Origin: Otatea glauca
Lineage: Eukaryota; Streptophyta; Magnoliopsida; Poales; Poaceae
Reading direction: 5' to 3'
DNA: 64,000 nt
Assembly (NCBI GenBank): GCA_036346275.1
Contig: CM070726.1
Location: 24,339,410-24,403,409, forward strand
Shown here piece by piece: positions 1 through 9,758 of this stretch; positions within the stretch are counted from its first letter, which is position 1; every line of letters begins with the position of its first letter. Under the pieces are notes generated by a model, which made no database searches, was not told where the DNA came from, and saw only the letters and a list, made by a program, of their open reading frames with translations. A program made the translations under genes and the position numbers.

Positions 1-1410
1 TGATATTACATCCAATGCACTAAAGGGAGCTTTGGTTGGTCTTCTTGATAAGTACAAGCTATCCATTTCTAGGCTAAGAGGACAAGGATATGATGGAGCT
101 TAAAATATGAGAGGTGAATTTAATGGCTTGTAGAAATAGATTTTAGATGAAAACCCATATGCTTTTTATGTCCACTGCTTTGCCCACCAATTGCAATTAG
201 TGGTTGTTTCCATCGCTAGTTGTTGTTCATCTATTCATGATTTTTTTGATTATGTCTCCTTGATTGTGATCACAACAAGTGCATCTTGCAAGAGAAGGGA
301 TGCACTGAAAGAAAGCTATCATAAAAGTATTTCGGATAGGCTTGAGGGTGGTGAAATATTTACAGGAAGAGGTTTGCATCAAGAAACCAATCTTTCTAGG
401 TCTGGGGATACTAGATGGGGTTCACATCATACAACTTTGATTCGCTTGGATCAAATGTGGGACTTGGTGATAGAGGTGCTTGGTATGGTCCATGAAGATG
501 GCCGTGGACCATCTCAAGCGGCGGGTTTGATTGAAAGAATGGACTGCTTTAAATTCGCTTTTATTTTAAAGCTTATGTTAAGGTTGTTTGCTATCACAAA
601 TGAGCTTTCACATGTATTGCAAAGAAAAGATATAAATATTGTTCATGCCATGAAATTGATTCATGATGTCAAAGCTCGGTTGGCCATCATGAAAGATAGT
701 GGTTGGGAGGAATTCTTTGATGTGGTCCAACAATTTTGTGTTGCTAAAGCTATTCCAGTGCCAAATATGCATGATGAAATACCAGTTAGAGGCCGTTCAA
801 GATGTGAAGGGTATACTATCACTAACCTTCATCATTACCGTGCTGAACTTTTCTATGTGGTTATTGACCAAATATGTGCCGAGATGAATCATCGGTTTGG
901 AGAAGCAACCACAGAGATACTAGTATGCTTCTCATGTCTTGATCCAAAGAACTCTTTCTCCAAGTTTGACACTAACAAGCTTGCCCGACTTGCTAAAATT
1001 TATAATTCAGATTTCTCTGACGGTGATCGTGTAATAATAAGAGACCATCTTGAAACTTATATCCTTCAGTGAGAAGGCATGGTGCCTTTGCTACTTGTAA
1101 AGATCTTGCAAGTTTGGCTACAAAGATGGTTGAAACCGGAAAACATATGGTTTTCCCATTGGTTTACAAACTCATTGAGTTGGCATTGTTATTGCCGGTG
1201 TCAACGGCATCTGTCGAAAGAGCCTTCTCAGCAATGAAAATTATCAAGTCTACATTGCGTAGCAAGATTAATGATGATTGGTTCAATAACTTGATGGTTT
1301 GCTATATCGAGCGGGACATATTTAAATCACTTGATGATGTTACCATTATGCGACGGTTCCAAAGTATGAAGACTCGAAAAATGAATTTGCCTCATACTAG
1401 ATGTGATTAG
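1..1410 (+). pseudogene. hAT-superfamily transposase, zinc-finger MYM/DUF4371 type, 3' part, broken
   Basis: The 5' part lies outside the window. Read in one frame from base 2, the protein has the catalytic-core region (around residues HCFAHQLQLVV) and continues to about 1,072. A +1 shift near 1,070 moves to a second frame holding the C-terminal hAT dimerisation domain, recognisable by LLPVSTASVERAFSAMK and the following R.K......N.L.....E. Three in-frame stops (101, 131 and 137) and the frameshift show it is dead. In the family this protein cuts and pastes hAT elements, and the C-terminal domain mediates dimerisation. The element's right terminal repeat follows at 1,743-1,759. The family assignment is strong. 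The exact subfamily rests on recall of plant DUF4371 proteins. Confidence 0.88.
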
Positions 1411-1742
1411 CACATTAATGGTACGTGCTATACTAATTCAATACGTCAATATGAATATGCTTTTTTATGTTACTTTACACTAATCAACGTTTTTTTTATC
1501 TTGCAGAGTCTCTTTTAGTGTGTGATTAGATCTTTGTTAATGAATCATCGAAGCGTTCATAGTGTCGCAATGAGGTATTGTCATATCTTTCTTTGTTTTT
1601 ATTCATAAATGTTCACATGTGTATTGGACTATGCTTTTAGTAAAAGAACTTGTTGTAGTTCTTAATTTTGCTTGTGTGATATATATATATATATTTGTTT
1701 GCGCTTTTGACCATAATCACACTTGCTCAGGCTCTTAAAATT
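1411..1742. other. hAT element 3' non-coding region
   Basis: Between the transposase stop and the terminal repeat there is only AT-rich sequence with a short (AT)n run at about 1,678-1,695. No reading frame or RNA gene is seen. Confidence 0.6.
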
Positions 1743-1759
1743 TCCTGGCTCCGCCACTG
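1743..1759 (+). repeat. right terminal inverted repeat of the hAT element
   Basis: The 17-mer tcctggctccgccactg matches the terminal repeat I recall from plant hAT elements of this type (reverse complement starts cagtggcggagccagga). RNase H-like coding sequence starts immediately after it, as expected at an insertion boundary. The left repeat is outside the window, so the 8-bp target duplication cannot be checked. Confidence 0.7.
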
Positions 1760-2246
1760 GAGTTCAATGGCAATGTCTCCCATCAGGTACTCTGAAACTG
1801 AACGTGGATGGAGCCTTCTATACCAGTGATAGATGTGGCGCCTCGGGAGGAATAGACAGGGATAATTCATGTACCTTCCGGGGGAGCAGTACCATGGTGG
1901 TTCCCGTGGCCCGTGGGTGTAGAATGCTTTACGGCCCAGGCATGTAGAGATGGTTTACACATGATCAAAGACTGGCAGGTTGAGCGAGTGTTGGTGGAGA
2001 TCGACTCCCAGAACCTGGAGAATCTCTGGGACACTCGAAATAGGCATCGGGCAGAGATTATGCCCCCAATCTCGCTGATATCCAAGAGCTAGGCCAGGTT
2101 TTTCAATTTTTGCAGTATAGTATTTGTCAAACAGCAAGCTAAATTGGCTGCCCATATGTGCGCCAAACAAGCTTCGCCGACGTCTCCGTCTTGTTATCGG
2201 ATAGACAAGAACCAGTTTTTTCTTCTGCCGATGTTGCTGCATGATT
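1760..2246 (+). pseudogene. RNase H-like domain (RVT_3 type) of a LINE-like retroelement, frameshifted
   Basis: The first frame gives a stretch containing GTLKLNVDGAFY and GASGGI.RDN, the start of the plant RVT_3 RNase H fold with its catalytic D in NVDGAF. A frameshift near 1,905 moves to a frame containing AQACRDGLHMIKDWQVERV and LVEIDSQNLENLW, the second half of the domain with its conserved E.D spacing. A further slip near 2,085 leads to the C-terminal tail ending LLHDCN. These proteins come from plant non-LTR elements and remove RNA from RNA-DNA hybrids. This copy is interrupted at its 5' side by the hAT element and at its 3' side by Helitron-like sequence, and it is not functional. Confidence 0.75.
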
Positions 2247-2485
2247 GTAACTGTCATGTGCCCGTGCATGATAACGAAAACTCAATTTACGACAAAAAAA
2301 TTATTTGTAAATAATACTAACTTTAGCTATGTTTCAATAGTAAAAAAGTTTATTCCTCCGAAGAGATTTAACTATCGGGTTAAATCCTCTTCCATCTCAA
2401 CCGTTCATGTTAGATTCAACGAATCAAGTACTCTGAAGGAGAACGGATAATCGCCACCAACTCTTAATTAGAATTAGTAGAGAGA
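2247..2485 (-). mobile_element. short Helitron-like fragment, 5' end at 2,485 on the minus strand
   Basis: Read on the minus strand, 2,485 downwards begins TCTCTCTACTAATTCTAATT, preceded by A. This is close to the 5' terminus of the larger Helitron at 9,759. The other end, near 2,250-2,275, holds a gcacgggcac motif like the one before the CTAG terminus of that Helitron, but a clean CTAG is missing. Tentative. Confidence 0.4.
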
Positions 2486-3030
2486 TATCAATCCTTACTA
2501 TTAAAGGAGGAGAAAGTTATTGCCTTCCTCTTGCAGGAAATCTTCTTACTTCTTGCACGTAGCCTTTCTCTTCTCTTCTCTTCCTGCGTGTGTCTCCACT
2601 ACCGACCAGCTTGTCCTCCTGGAGATGAGAGTGGGTGCCCTCTAATAGGGAGTAGATGAAAGCAGAAGGCAGCGTATGCAGGCGGATAGAAGTCAGGTCT
2701 CCTTGACATCTTCGTGATTGGCACGCGATTTAGTTGCGTGATTCTTTCCTTTTAATCTATGCATTTCCAGATATGATGAGATAGAATTCCCATATTATGG
2801 GATATGGTGAGTATATCCTTCTATCTATGCAGGATATGATGAGAAAATTCTTCAATTTATAAGATATATGAATAACATCCTTCTATAGTAAGAACATGTG
2901 AATAGAGATATGCTAAAATAATATTTCTATTCAAAAAAGATATGATTAAATCCTCTTCTATCTCAGTCGTTCATGTCAGATCCAATGAATCAGATACTCT
3001 AGAGGAGAACGGACCACTGCCACCAACTCT
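2486..3030. other. non-coding, repeat-derived sequence
   Basis: No gene is seen. Bases 2,945-3,030 repeat 2,380-2,460 in direct orientation (shared core gaatca.gtactct.gaggagaacgga and gccaccaactct). The rest is AT-rich with a CT-rich patch at 2,555-2,590. Confidence 0.5.
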
Positions 3031-3219
3031 AGGATGTGTTTGGTAGGGCTCCAGTTCCATCAGATCTGTAGAGCTGGATCTGTGAGTATATTAAGAGTGT
3101 TTAGATGGATCATCTTTTCAAATTTTAGACCAAAAATATAAACTTAATTCACTTTATTTTAGCCTACAAGTATTAGATCTCAAGTGAAGCTGGGATCTAG
3201 AGCTCTACAAAACAAGCCC
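3031..3219. mobile_element. Tourist-type MITE, about 189 bp
   Basis: The ends are imperfect inverted repeats: left ggatgtgtttggtagggctc, right the reverse complement of gagctctacaaaacaagccc. It sits inside the second copy of the 2,380-2,485 repeat, exactly where the first copy reads caactcttaattag without it, so the window contains its empty site. The flank is consistent with a TTA target duplication (right side intact, left side reduced to TA), as in PIF/Harbinger-Tourist elements. It has no coding capacity. Confidence 0.75.
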
Positions 3220-3400
3220 TTAATTAGAAGTAGTAGAGGGTAGAGATGGAGATCCTGCCGTTTTAATATGAAGGGAAAGCTCTTGTTCTCCAAAAACAAA
3301 AACAAAAAACAAACAAATGTATGCGTGACTTGTGAGTTGTGGCCCGGCCCAGCCTAGCCCAGCCAAGCCCAGCAGATAATTCAACTCACAACGAACCCGT
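3220..3400. other. Helitron-like 5' end remnant and upstream flank of the MUSTANG gene
   Basis: Bases 3,220-3,246 complete the second repeat copy. On the minus strand they read as a Helitron-like 5' end (tctaccctctactacttcta). The remainder is non-coding with an aaaac-rich run. Confidence 0.4.
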
Positions 3401-4238
3401 ACAAAACCAGCGATGGTACAAAGCCTGACTCCAAAAAGGGCCAAACTGCGGGACGCCGCACCATCGAATCCCCTCGGCCCTCCCACGTCACATCATATCT
3501 CTTGGCCGGCGCCGCCGCCGAACGGCCTCCTTCCGCCGAAGCTCGCCGCCTCCTTCCGTAGCCCTGTCTCCCTCATCCTCCTCAGGACAACTGGATCGGC
3601 GTGGAGTGGAGGTCCATCCAACCAGACCGCTTTGTTTAGCTGGTAAGGAAGCCCTAACTTTCGTCCCCAACCGCCGGAGCTTGCTTGGATTGATTTCACT
3701 TTTGTTTGATGTTCGCCATTTGTTTGTTCTGTTCGTTACTGTTTGTGGCTGTGAGCAACCAAGGCCAAATCTTTCCGAGGCACTCCGTCCGATTAGCGCA
3801 AATAAATTATTGGAATACTTGTGATTTGTTTTCTGCAGGTACTGTATAATACAATGTAATATATCCTTCCATATGGCAAGGTTCTTCTTCTTGGGCGCTC
3901 CGCGCAGGATCTGAGCGGGCTACTGTGGTCCTGTGACCCAATAGGATCCAGGTTGCACCCGCCCTTGACTAGGAGTATAGGAGTAGTACTGAGGGTGGGA
4001 GTGATTAACTGGTTCCAACTGTTGTTTGTGTGCAATGCTTTATCTGCTAGTTATGCGATTGATATATTGTGTGAATTATCATGTGCAATTTATTCCGTAT
4101 TTTATTTTAACCAAGAATTGTGTGTTTCTTGTTTGAACCGTTGACTGTATATGTTCGATTCAGTTAAAATGAATTACATCTTAGATTTTTTTTAAAAATA
4201 TAATGTAATTATCCTGAACTACTGAACACTCAGGAAGC
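3401..4238 (+). other. 5' leader of the MUSTANG gene, with intron(s)
   Basis: A GC-rich segment (about 3,410-3,642) ends at a good donor, ctg|gtaagg at 3,643. A good acceptor, cactcag|gaagc, ends at 4,233, five bases before the ATG at 4,239. A second possible acceptor (tctgcag at 3,838) could define a small extra leader exon. Exon limits here are inferred from splice signals only. I did not find a convincing TATA box. Confidence 0.5.
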
Positions 4239-7200
4239 ATGGCAGAGGCTTGTACTGTTGTAGTAGCCATTTGCCAATATGGTGGAGAGTTCACTACCGG
4301 CCCCAATGGTAATTTGATCTACAAAGGAGGAGAAGCGCATGCTGTTGATGTCATGCGTGAGATGCCACTGGACTGCCTCAAGGATGAGGTGTCCAAGGTG
4401 TTCCATGTTGATGTAACTGATATGTCGTTCAAGTATTTTCTTCCCAACAATAACAGAACGCTTATCACAATATCATGTGATCGAGATCTGCAACGGATGG
4501 TTGACTTCACTGCTAGTGCTGCTCAAGTGGATGTTTTTGTGATAAGCAGAGTGGAGAACAGGTTTATCTTGTTCTACCTGTTTGTGTACCTTTTTGTGTT
4601 TCATGTAGAAGAACTAATATCAAGCATGCACTGATTTCATGGATATTTTTCTCATGTTGGATAACTAGGATAACTCATTCCGTAGCTTCCACAATTAAAC
4701 ATGGCTCTAATGCACATGGTGACAAAAGGAAAAGGCTAAGTCCCAAAAGCAAGTAGGTAGCACAGTGCCAATCGTCTTTATCTAATGTTATTTAGAAGAC
4801 CCCATGCTTTCCTGTGTTACAGTCAATGTTATATTGCTCCAGGGTATCCAAAAATAACAAGAAGACTGCCAATGCTAATGGCACTGTAGTTCAAGCTGAT
4901 GCCAGTAATGCGAAACAACCAAGACCAGCTGATACTGAAAATCATGACAGCAGGTGCGGAATCAATCTTTACATAATTGCTACATATTTACATGCCTTAT
5001 CTGATCTGCTATGTTATATACAATATGGTTTCCATTGCTACCATCAAGAAGATACCGTGTTTACTAGAGTAACCTCCTCTGCAGTCGAATTGAAAAAAAA
5101 GAGAACACCAATTTTTGAGAGTAGTATTTCATTTCATAATTATGGTTAGCACAATTTTTTCCAGAAGTCCTCGGTTGTGCCAGTAATGCTTGAATTTGCC
5201 ACTAATTCATGGCTAAGGAAATGACCAGAATTTGTAGACTTCAAAATTCTCACTCATACCTTGATTTATATCCTTATTTTTGGTTAGTTTACGGAGGATG
5301 TGAGAATTAGGTATGCCATGGTCCACATAAGATGGCAACATTGTAGGCATCTTTACTACATGTTTACTATTTAGTACTCCTTTTCTTTTAGTTAGGGTAA
5401 CTGCTCGTTAATACTTTAATAATATCTCGGGTACAAAGGAGTTTCTTTTGCCTATTTTTTGTGGATAATGCTCTCTCTTAGTTTACATTTTTATATGAAT
5501 AGTGTCATGTACTGATTGCATGCCCCATGTGATGTGATTCAGATTTCTGTCGTATAATTTTTTAAAGAGGAATTATAAATTTTTTTGTTACAGTTATTAT
5601 AGTTGTTTCTTTGTCATTTCAAGGAGTTGCAGCTTCACTTGTATGGACCCTACTTCTTAGTTTGATAAAATAATAGTCACTGAAGTTCTGATCTAGTTCA
5701 TCTTGAATGTGTCTCTTTTGCAGTCTCATGATTACATCTTTGGTTTTCCTTGGTTTGCAATTTCATGAACCATTAATTGGCCTGTATATTATAAGTGTCA
5801 ATGATTCTATTTTGTGAGACTGCTGTCCAATTCCTAATGTTGATATTTTCAATTTTCTGAAACTAGGGCATTTCAACTTGAATTCGGGAATGATGTTGCC
5901 TTTGCCACCACAGCTGGAGTTGTTACCTCCTCACCAGACATTCTGAATCAGCAAAAGCTTGCTCTTGTTGATAACACCCCAAGGTAATTGTCTACACATT
6001 TTTTGTCTTTCACTCTGTAAGGTTCTGTAAATAGGATAAGTTTAACAGATGCTGGCATGATCTTTCCAGGGAACCGGTTGGGCTTTTTGATGATGTAATG
6101 AACCCGTATATTAGCTCTGAGATCACTGCAGAACCTCCTGAGGGAGTAGTTAATAATCCTATTGTGTTCTGGGATGACATTATCAAAGGTGTTGGTCAAG
6201 AATTTGATAATGTGAAGGATTTCCGTGCTCAGCTGTGTAAGTATGCCATTGGGAAAGGATTTGTCTACCGATTCATCAAGAATGAAACCACACGTGTCAC
6301 TGTAAAATGTGTTGGGGAGGGCTGCACCTGGCGATTGCATGCATCCGAGTCATCTCGTAACAAGAAATTTGTTATCAAGAAAATTACAGATGAGCATACA
6401 TGTGGAGGAGGAAGCGGAGAAGGTCAGCGACGAGCAACAAGACAATGGCTGACTACGATCATTAAGGAGAAGCTGCATGAGAACCCAACGTTCAAGCCAA
6501 AGGATCTTGTCAAGGAAATATATGAAGAATATGGAGTTACGCTGACCTATTCACAGGTTTGGCGAGGCAGAGAAGTGGCGCAGAAGGAGCTGTACCATGC
6601 AATCACGGAGACGTTTAGTCATTTGCCCTGGTATTGTGGGAGGATTTTGGAGATCAACCCAGGAAGTATAGCTTTGTTGTCTCCAATGACGGATTCAAAA
6701 TTCCGCCGCTTTTTTGTTGCATTCCATGCTTCTTTGCATGGCTTCGCAAATGGGTGCAGGCCCCTCATATTTCTAGACAAGGTTCCACTCAAAGCGACAA
6801 ATGAGTACAAGTTGCTGGTTGCCGCTGCAGTGGATGCTGATGATGGTGTCTTTCCAGTGGCATTTAATGTGGTTAAAGATGAAAATTATGAGAGCTGGGT
6901 TTGTTTTTTGATGGAGTTCAGGTTTGCTCTCCAAAATCACAACTATCCTTACAATGCCATGACATTCTTGTCCAATGGGCAAAAGGGTCTAGATGCTGCT
7001 GTTCCACAAGTGTTTGAAGATAGTCACCATGCCTTCTGTTTGCATCATATCATGGAGGAATTCAAAGGAGAACTGAGGAAGGGACCATGGTCTCCACAGA
7101 TAAGAGATGGGATGGTCGAGGATTTTACTCGTGCGGCCCAAGCATGCAGCATCGAGGACTTTAATGTATCAATTGAGAGCATAAGGAATATATCCACTGA

Positions 7201-7894
7201 AGCTGCTGACTGGATTATTGCAAGTAAGCCGGAGCATTGGTCGGACGCCCTTTTTAGAGGCTGTCGGTACGATCATTTCTCCTCAAACATTGTCGATGCC
7301 TTTAATAACTGGATACCAACCAAGAAAGAAGGGTCAATAGTGCTGATGATGGACTCTCTGAGAATGAAAATAATGGAGGTAGTAGAAGCAAGGCGTGAAG
7401 CTTGCAAGACATGGTCAGGACCTTTAACACCTTCCATGGAATACAAAGCACAGGATGAGATGTTGAAGGCCGGTAAGCTGATTGTGTTGTGCTCTTCTGA
7501 AACTGTGTTTGAAGTGCGGGGAAGTGGAATTTTCGTTGTTAATCTTGCTAATTGGGAATGCACCTGCCGGAGGTGGCAACTTTCTGGCCTCCCTTGTATG
7601 CATGCTGTTGCTGTGTTTAACCGGATTGGGCGATCTTTCTATGACTACTGCTCAAAGTTTTTCAGAATAGAGAGCTACCATTTGACTTACTCAGGAACAA
7701 TCTTACCGATTCCTGACATGGGTACCATTGATTTTAGTGCTGGGGCAAATTTTATTCCACCTCCCAAGCCAAGGGCATCAGATAAACCAAGAAGGAAAAG
7801 GTTTAACCACAACAAAATTACGACTGTTATACGGCTCTGTAGCAGATGCAAGCAAACAGGCCACAATAAGGCAACTTGTGAAGCTTTATTGTAG
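4239..7894 (+). CDS. MUG: MUSTANG-family domesticated MULE transposase with PB1 domain, five coding exons
   Basis: Inferred coding exons are 4,239-4,561, 4,669-4,752, 4,843-4,953, 5,867-5,983 and 6,070-7,894, all joined in the same phase at GT-AG sites, giving 819 residues without a stop. Domains in order: PB1-type ubiquitin-like domain (about 5-100); basic linker with KRKR; MuDR N-terminal DNA-binding domain (about 246-323, C..... C and H.C ligands); MULE core (about 445-539); SWIM zinc finger C-x-C...C-x-H at 709, 711, 721 and 723; C-terminal CCHC knuckle at 802, 805, 810 and 815. The PB1 plus MULE layout is that of the MUSTANG-B subfamily, host genes derived from Mutator transposases with roles in plant growth and fitness, probably in the nucleus. 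The usual second acidic residue of the core (S-D-R/G) reads S-N-G here (Asn514). No terminal repeats flank it. Exon 2 is the least certain. Confidence 0.88.
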
Positions 7895-9040
7895 ACAGCA
7901 AATTCTGCATCCCCTGTGTATATTGCAGGTATATCTTGTCTTTTGCCGTAACTTGAAATTTTTGCCCTACAATAACAGGCATGTCAGATTGATAAGTCAT
8001 TTTTTTCTTACTGGAAATCTGACGTCTTAAATAATAAAATAGAAGTTTCCAGTGATGTTTACATTTATTACTGTACATAAAATAGGTTTCTCATTGACTT
8101 CTATCTCAATGTCGTTGTCTTTCATATAAAGAAAATTGCACTTATTTGAGAAGTTCATAATGTGCAATGCCATCACTTGCTTTTAGAGGAAACAAAGAAC
8201 TAAGAATGCAGATTCCTTTCTCAATGATATTACATAAGAGCAGTTTTTCTGATGAATTTGATTTGATCTTCTAGAACTTTGAACCTGTGAGATTCTAAGC
8301 AGTAATTTTCTAATTTGTAATAGTATTCAGGGTTTTTTCTACAAGCAATTATTTTGCCTGACCCCATCGGTAAATTCGAATTTCATGAAAACCGGAAAAT
8401 GTTGGCAAATTTCGTCCATATTTTTTTTGAATTCGAATTTGAATTTTGTTGCTGGAGAAAAGAAAAAACCAAAAACATTGCAATTTTGAATATTCGAACC
8501 CAGGACCTGCCGTAATCTGCTACCTTATATACAGTTTTTTTTATTGTTCTGGATTTCTTATATACTTTGATGAAAATAGTGCAAATCTGTTTTTTATTGC
8601 CCGGCTCGGGTTTCACCGAATTTCGGCTGGAAAGAACCTGTTAATAACACATGCTTAGGTCTATATTTTATTGCTGGTGTGCGCACCGTGTTTTGGCCCC
8701 CACCCACCCAAAACAACTTACCAATGTGGCTTGGTCGCATGGACCATACCAGAGGAATTCTGAATTTACTTTGTTTACACTATTATATGTTGATTTTGGT
8801 CTACCGTGTTTAACCTAATTGTATCTTGAATTCGTACAACTGTTTTATCCTTTCCAGGTCAAAGTTCCGAAATCTCACTTTAGTGCCACTGATGAGAAGA
8901 TAGCCGTTTTGGTGCCCTTGTGCTGCCAGCTATCTGTAGTTTATTGGATGGAAGGGGAGATGCAACTTAAATCTTCAAGGATGAATCATTATGAGGCCAT
9001 GGAAACTGACTAGATTGTTAGCGGTTTAATTAGACCTCTA
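7895..9040 (+). other. 3' untranslated region of the MUSTANG gene with a probable intron
   Basis: After the stop there is a donor, attgcag|gtatat at 7,929, and a polypyrimidine-rich acceptor, tcctttccag|gtcaaag, ending at 8,857, so a 3' UTR intron is likely. The intron contains an AT-rich block of about 300 bp (8,330-8,640) with aaattcgaattt-type words similar in style to 35,400-37,100. No second gene is supported. Confidence 0.45.
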
Positions 9041-9101
9041 GGTGGTGATGACCGTTAACACTAAAGATGCAGGTGGAGTCCATATATATATATATATTAC
9101 A

Positions 9102-9490
9102 TGGGACATCATGGTGCCTGGGTACTATGATCTAAAAAGGATATTTTTCCTATGTATTTTAATGCGATTTTTTTTGAAATTTTTAAGATGCTAAGTTTAA
9201 CCAGTTTACTAACTAGTTCAAACAAGTTTGAACTGAAATTCAAACTATAGTTTCCCTTTTTGATGATATTTTGGTTGTAGGTATGTGCTCATTTTATATA
9301 TAAATCAGCAAAGCATGATCTAAACTCGTACAAAATCTTTGAATTCAAGTATATTTTTTCAAAGGTATGTGTTTAATTTGAATTGTTATAGATGGGTATA
9401 TACCCTAAAACTGAATTTTGAAAATTATACTCGAATATAGCTTGAATTTGCGCATTTGAAATCATGGTGCCTGGGCACCATGGTGCCCCA
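9102..9490. mobile_element. MITE-like element with terminal inverted repeats, about 390 bp
   Basis: The left end tgggacatcatggtgcctgg and the reverse complement of the right end (tggggcaccatggtgcccag) form an imperfect inverted repeat that continues for about 32 bp. The interior is AT-rich and non-coding. I could not define a target duplication, so the superfamily is open. Confidence 0.5.
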
Positions 9491-9758
9491 TTTCGGCTTC
9501 CAGAATGGTGATTAACTGACCTTTATTCCTATGTAGATCGATTCTGTGTATATTTACGAATGCTAAATGCAGCTTTCTTTCTTGTCATAGCTTTATACAA
9601 AATCACTTGAATCTGTCATAAGATACACATGACAAGTGTACATAATCTTTCATAACAAGAATTAACAACATAATCCGCTTGTGACTCTGGAGGCTGATTG
9701 CATGGTTTTCACGAGACCTACTTGACCTGATGCGTAGGTGATCAAGACGGGATGCATA

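Noticed and set aside
1867..2269. Minus-strand frames opposite the RNase H remnant
   Set aside because: They are antisense shadows of the RNase H-like coding sequence.
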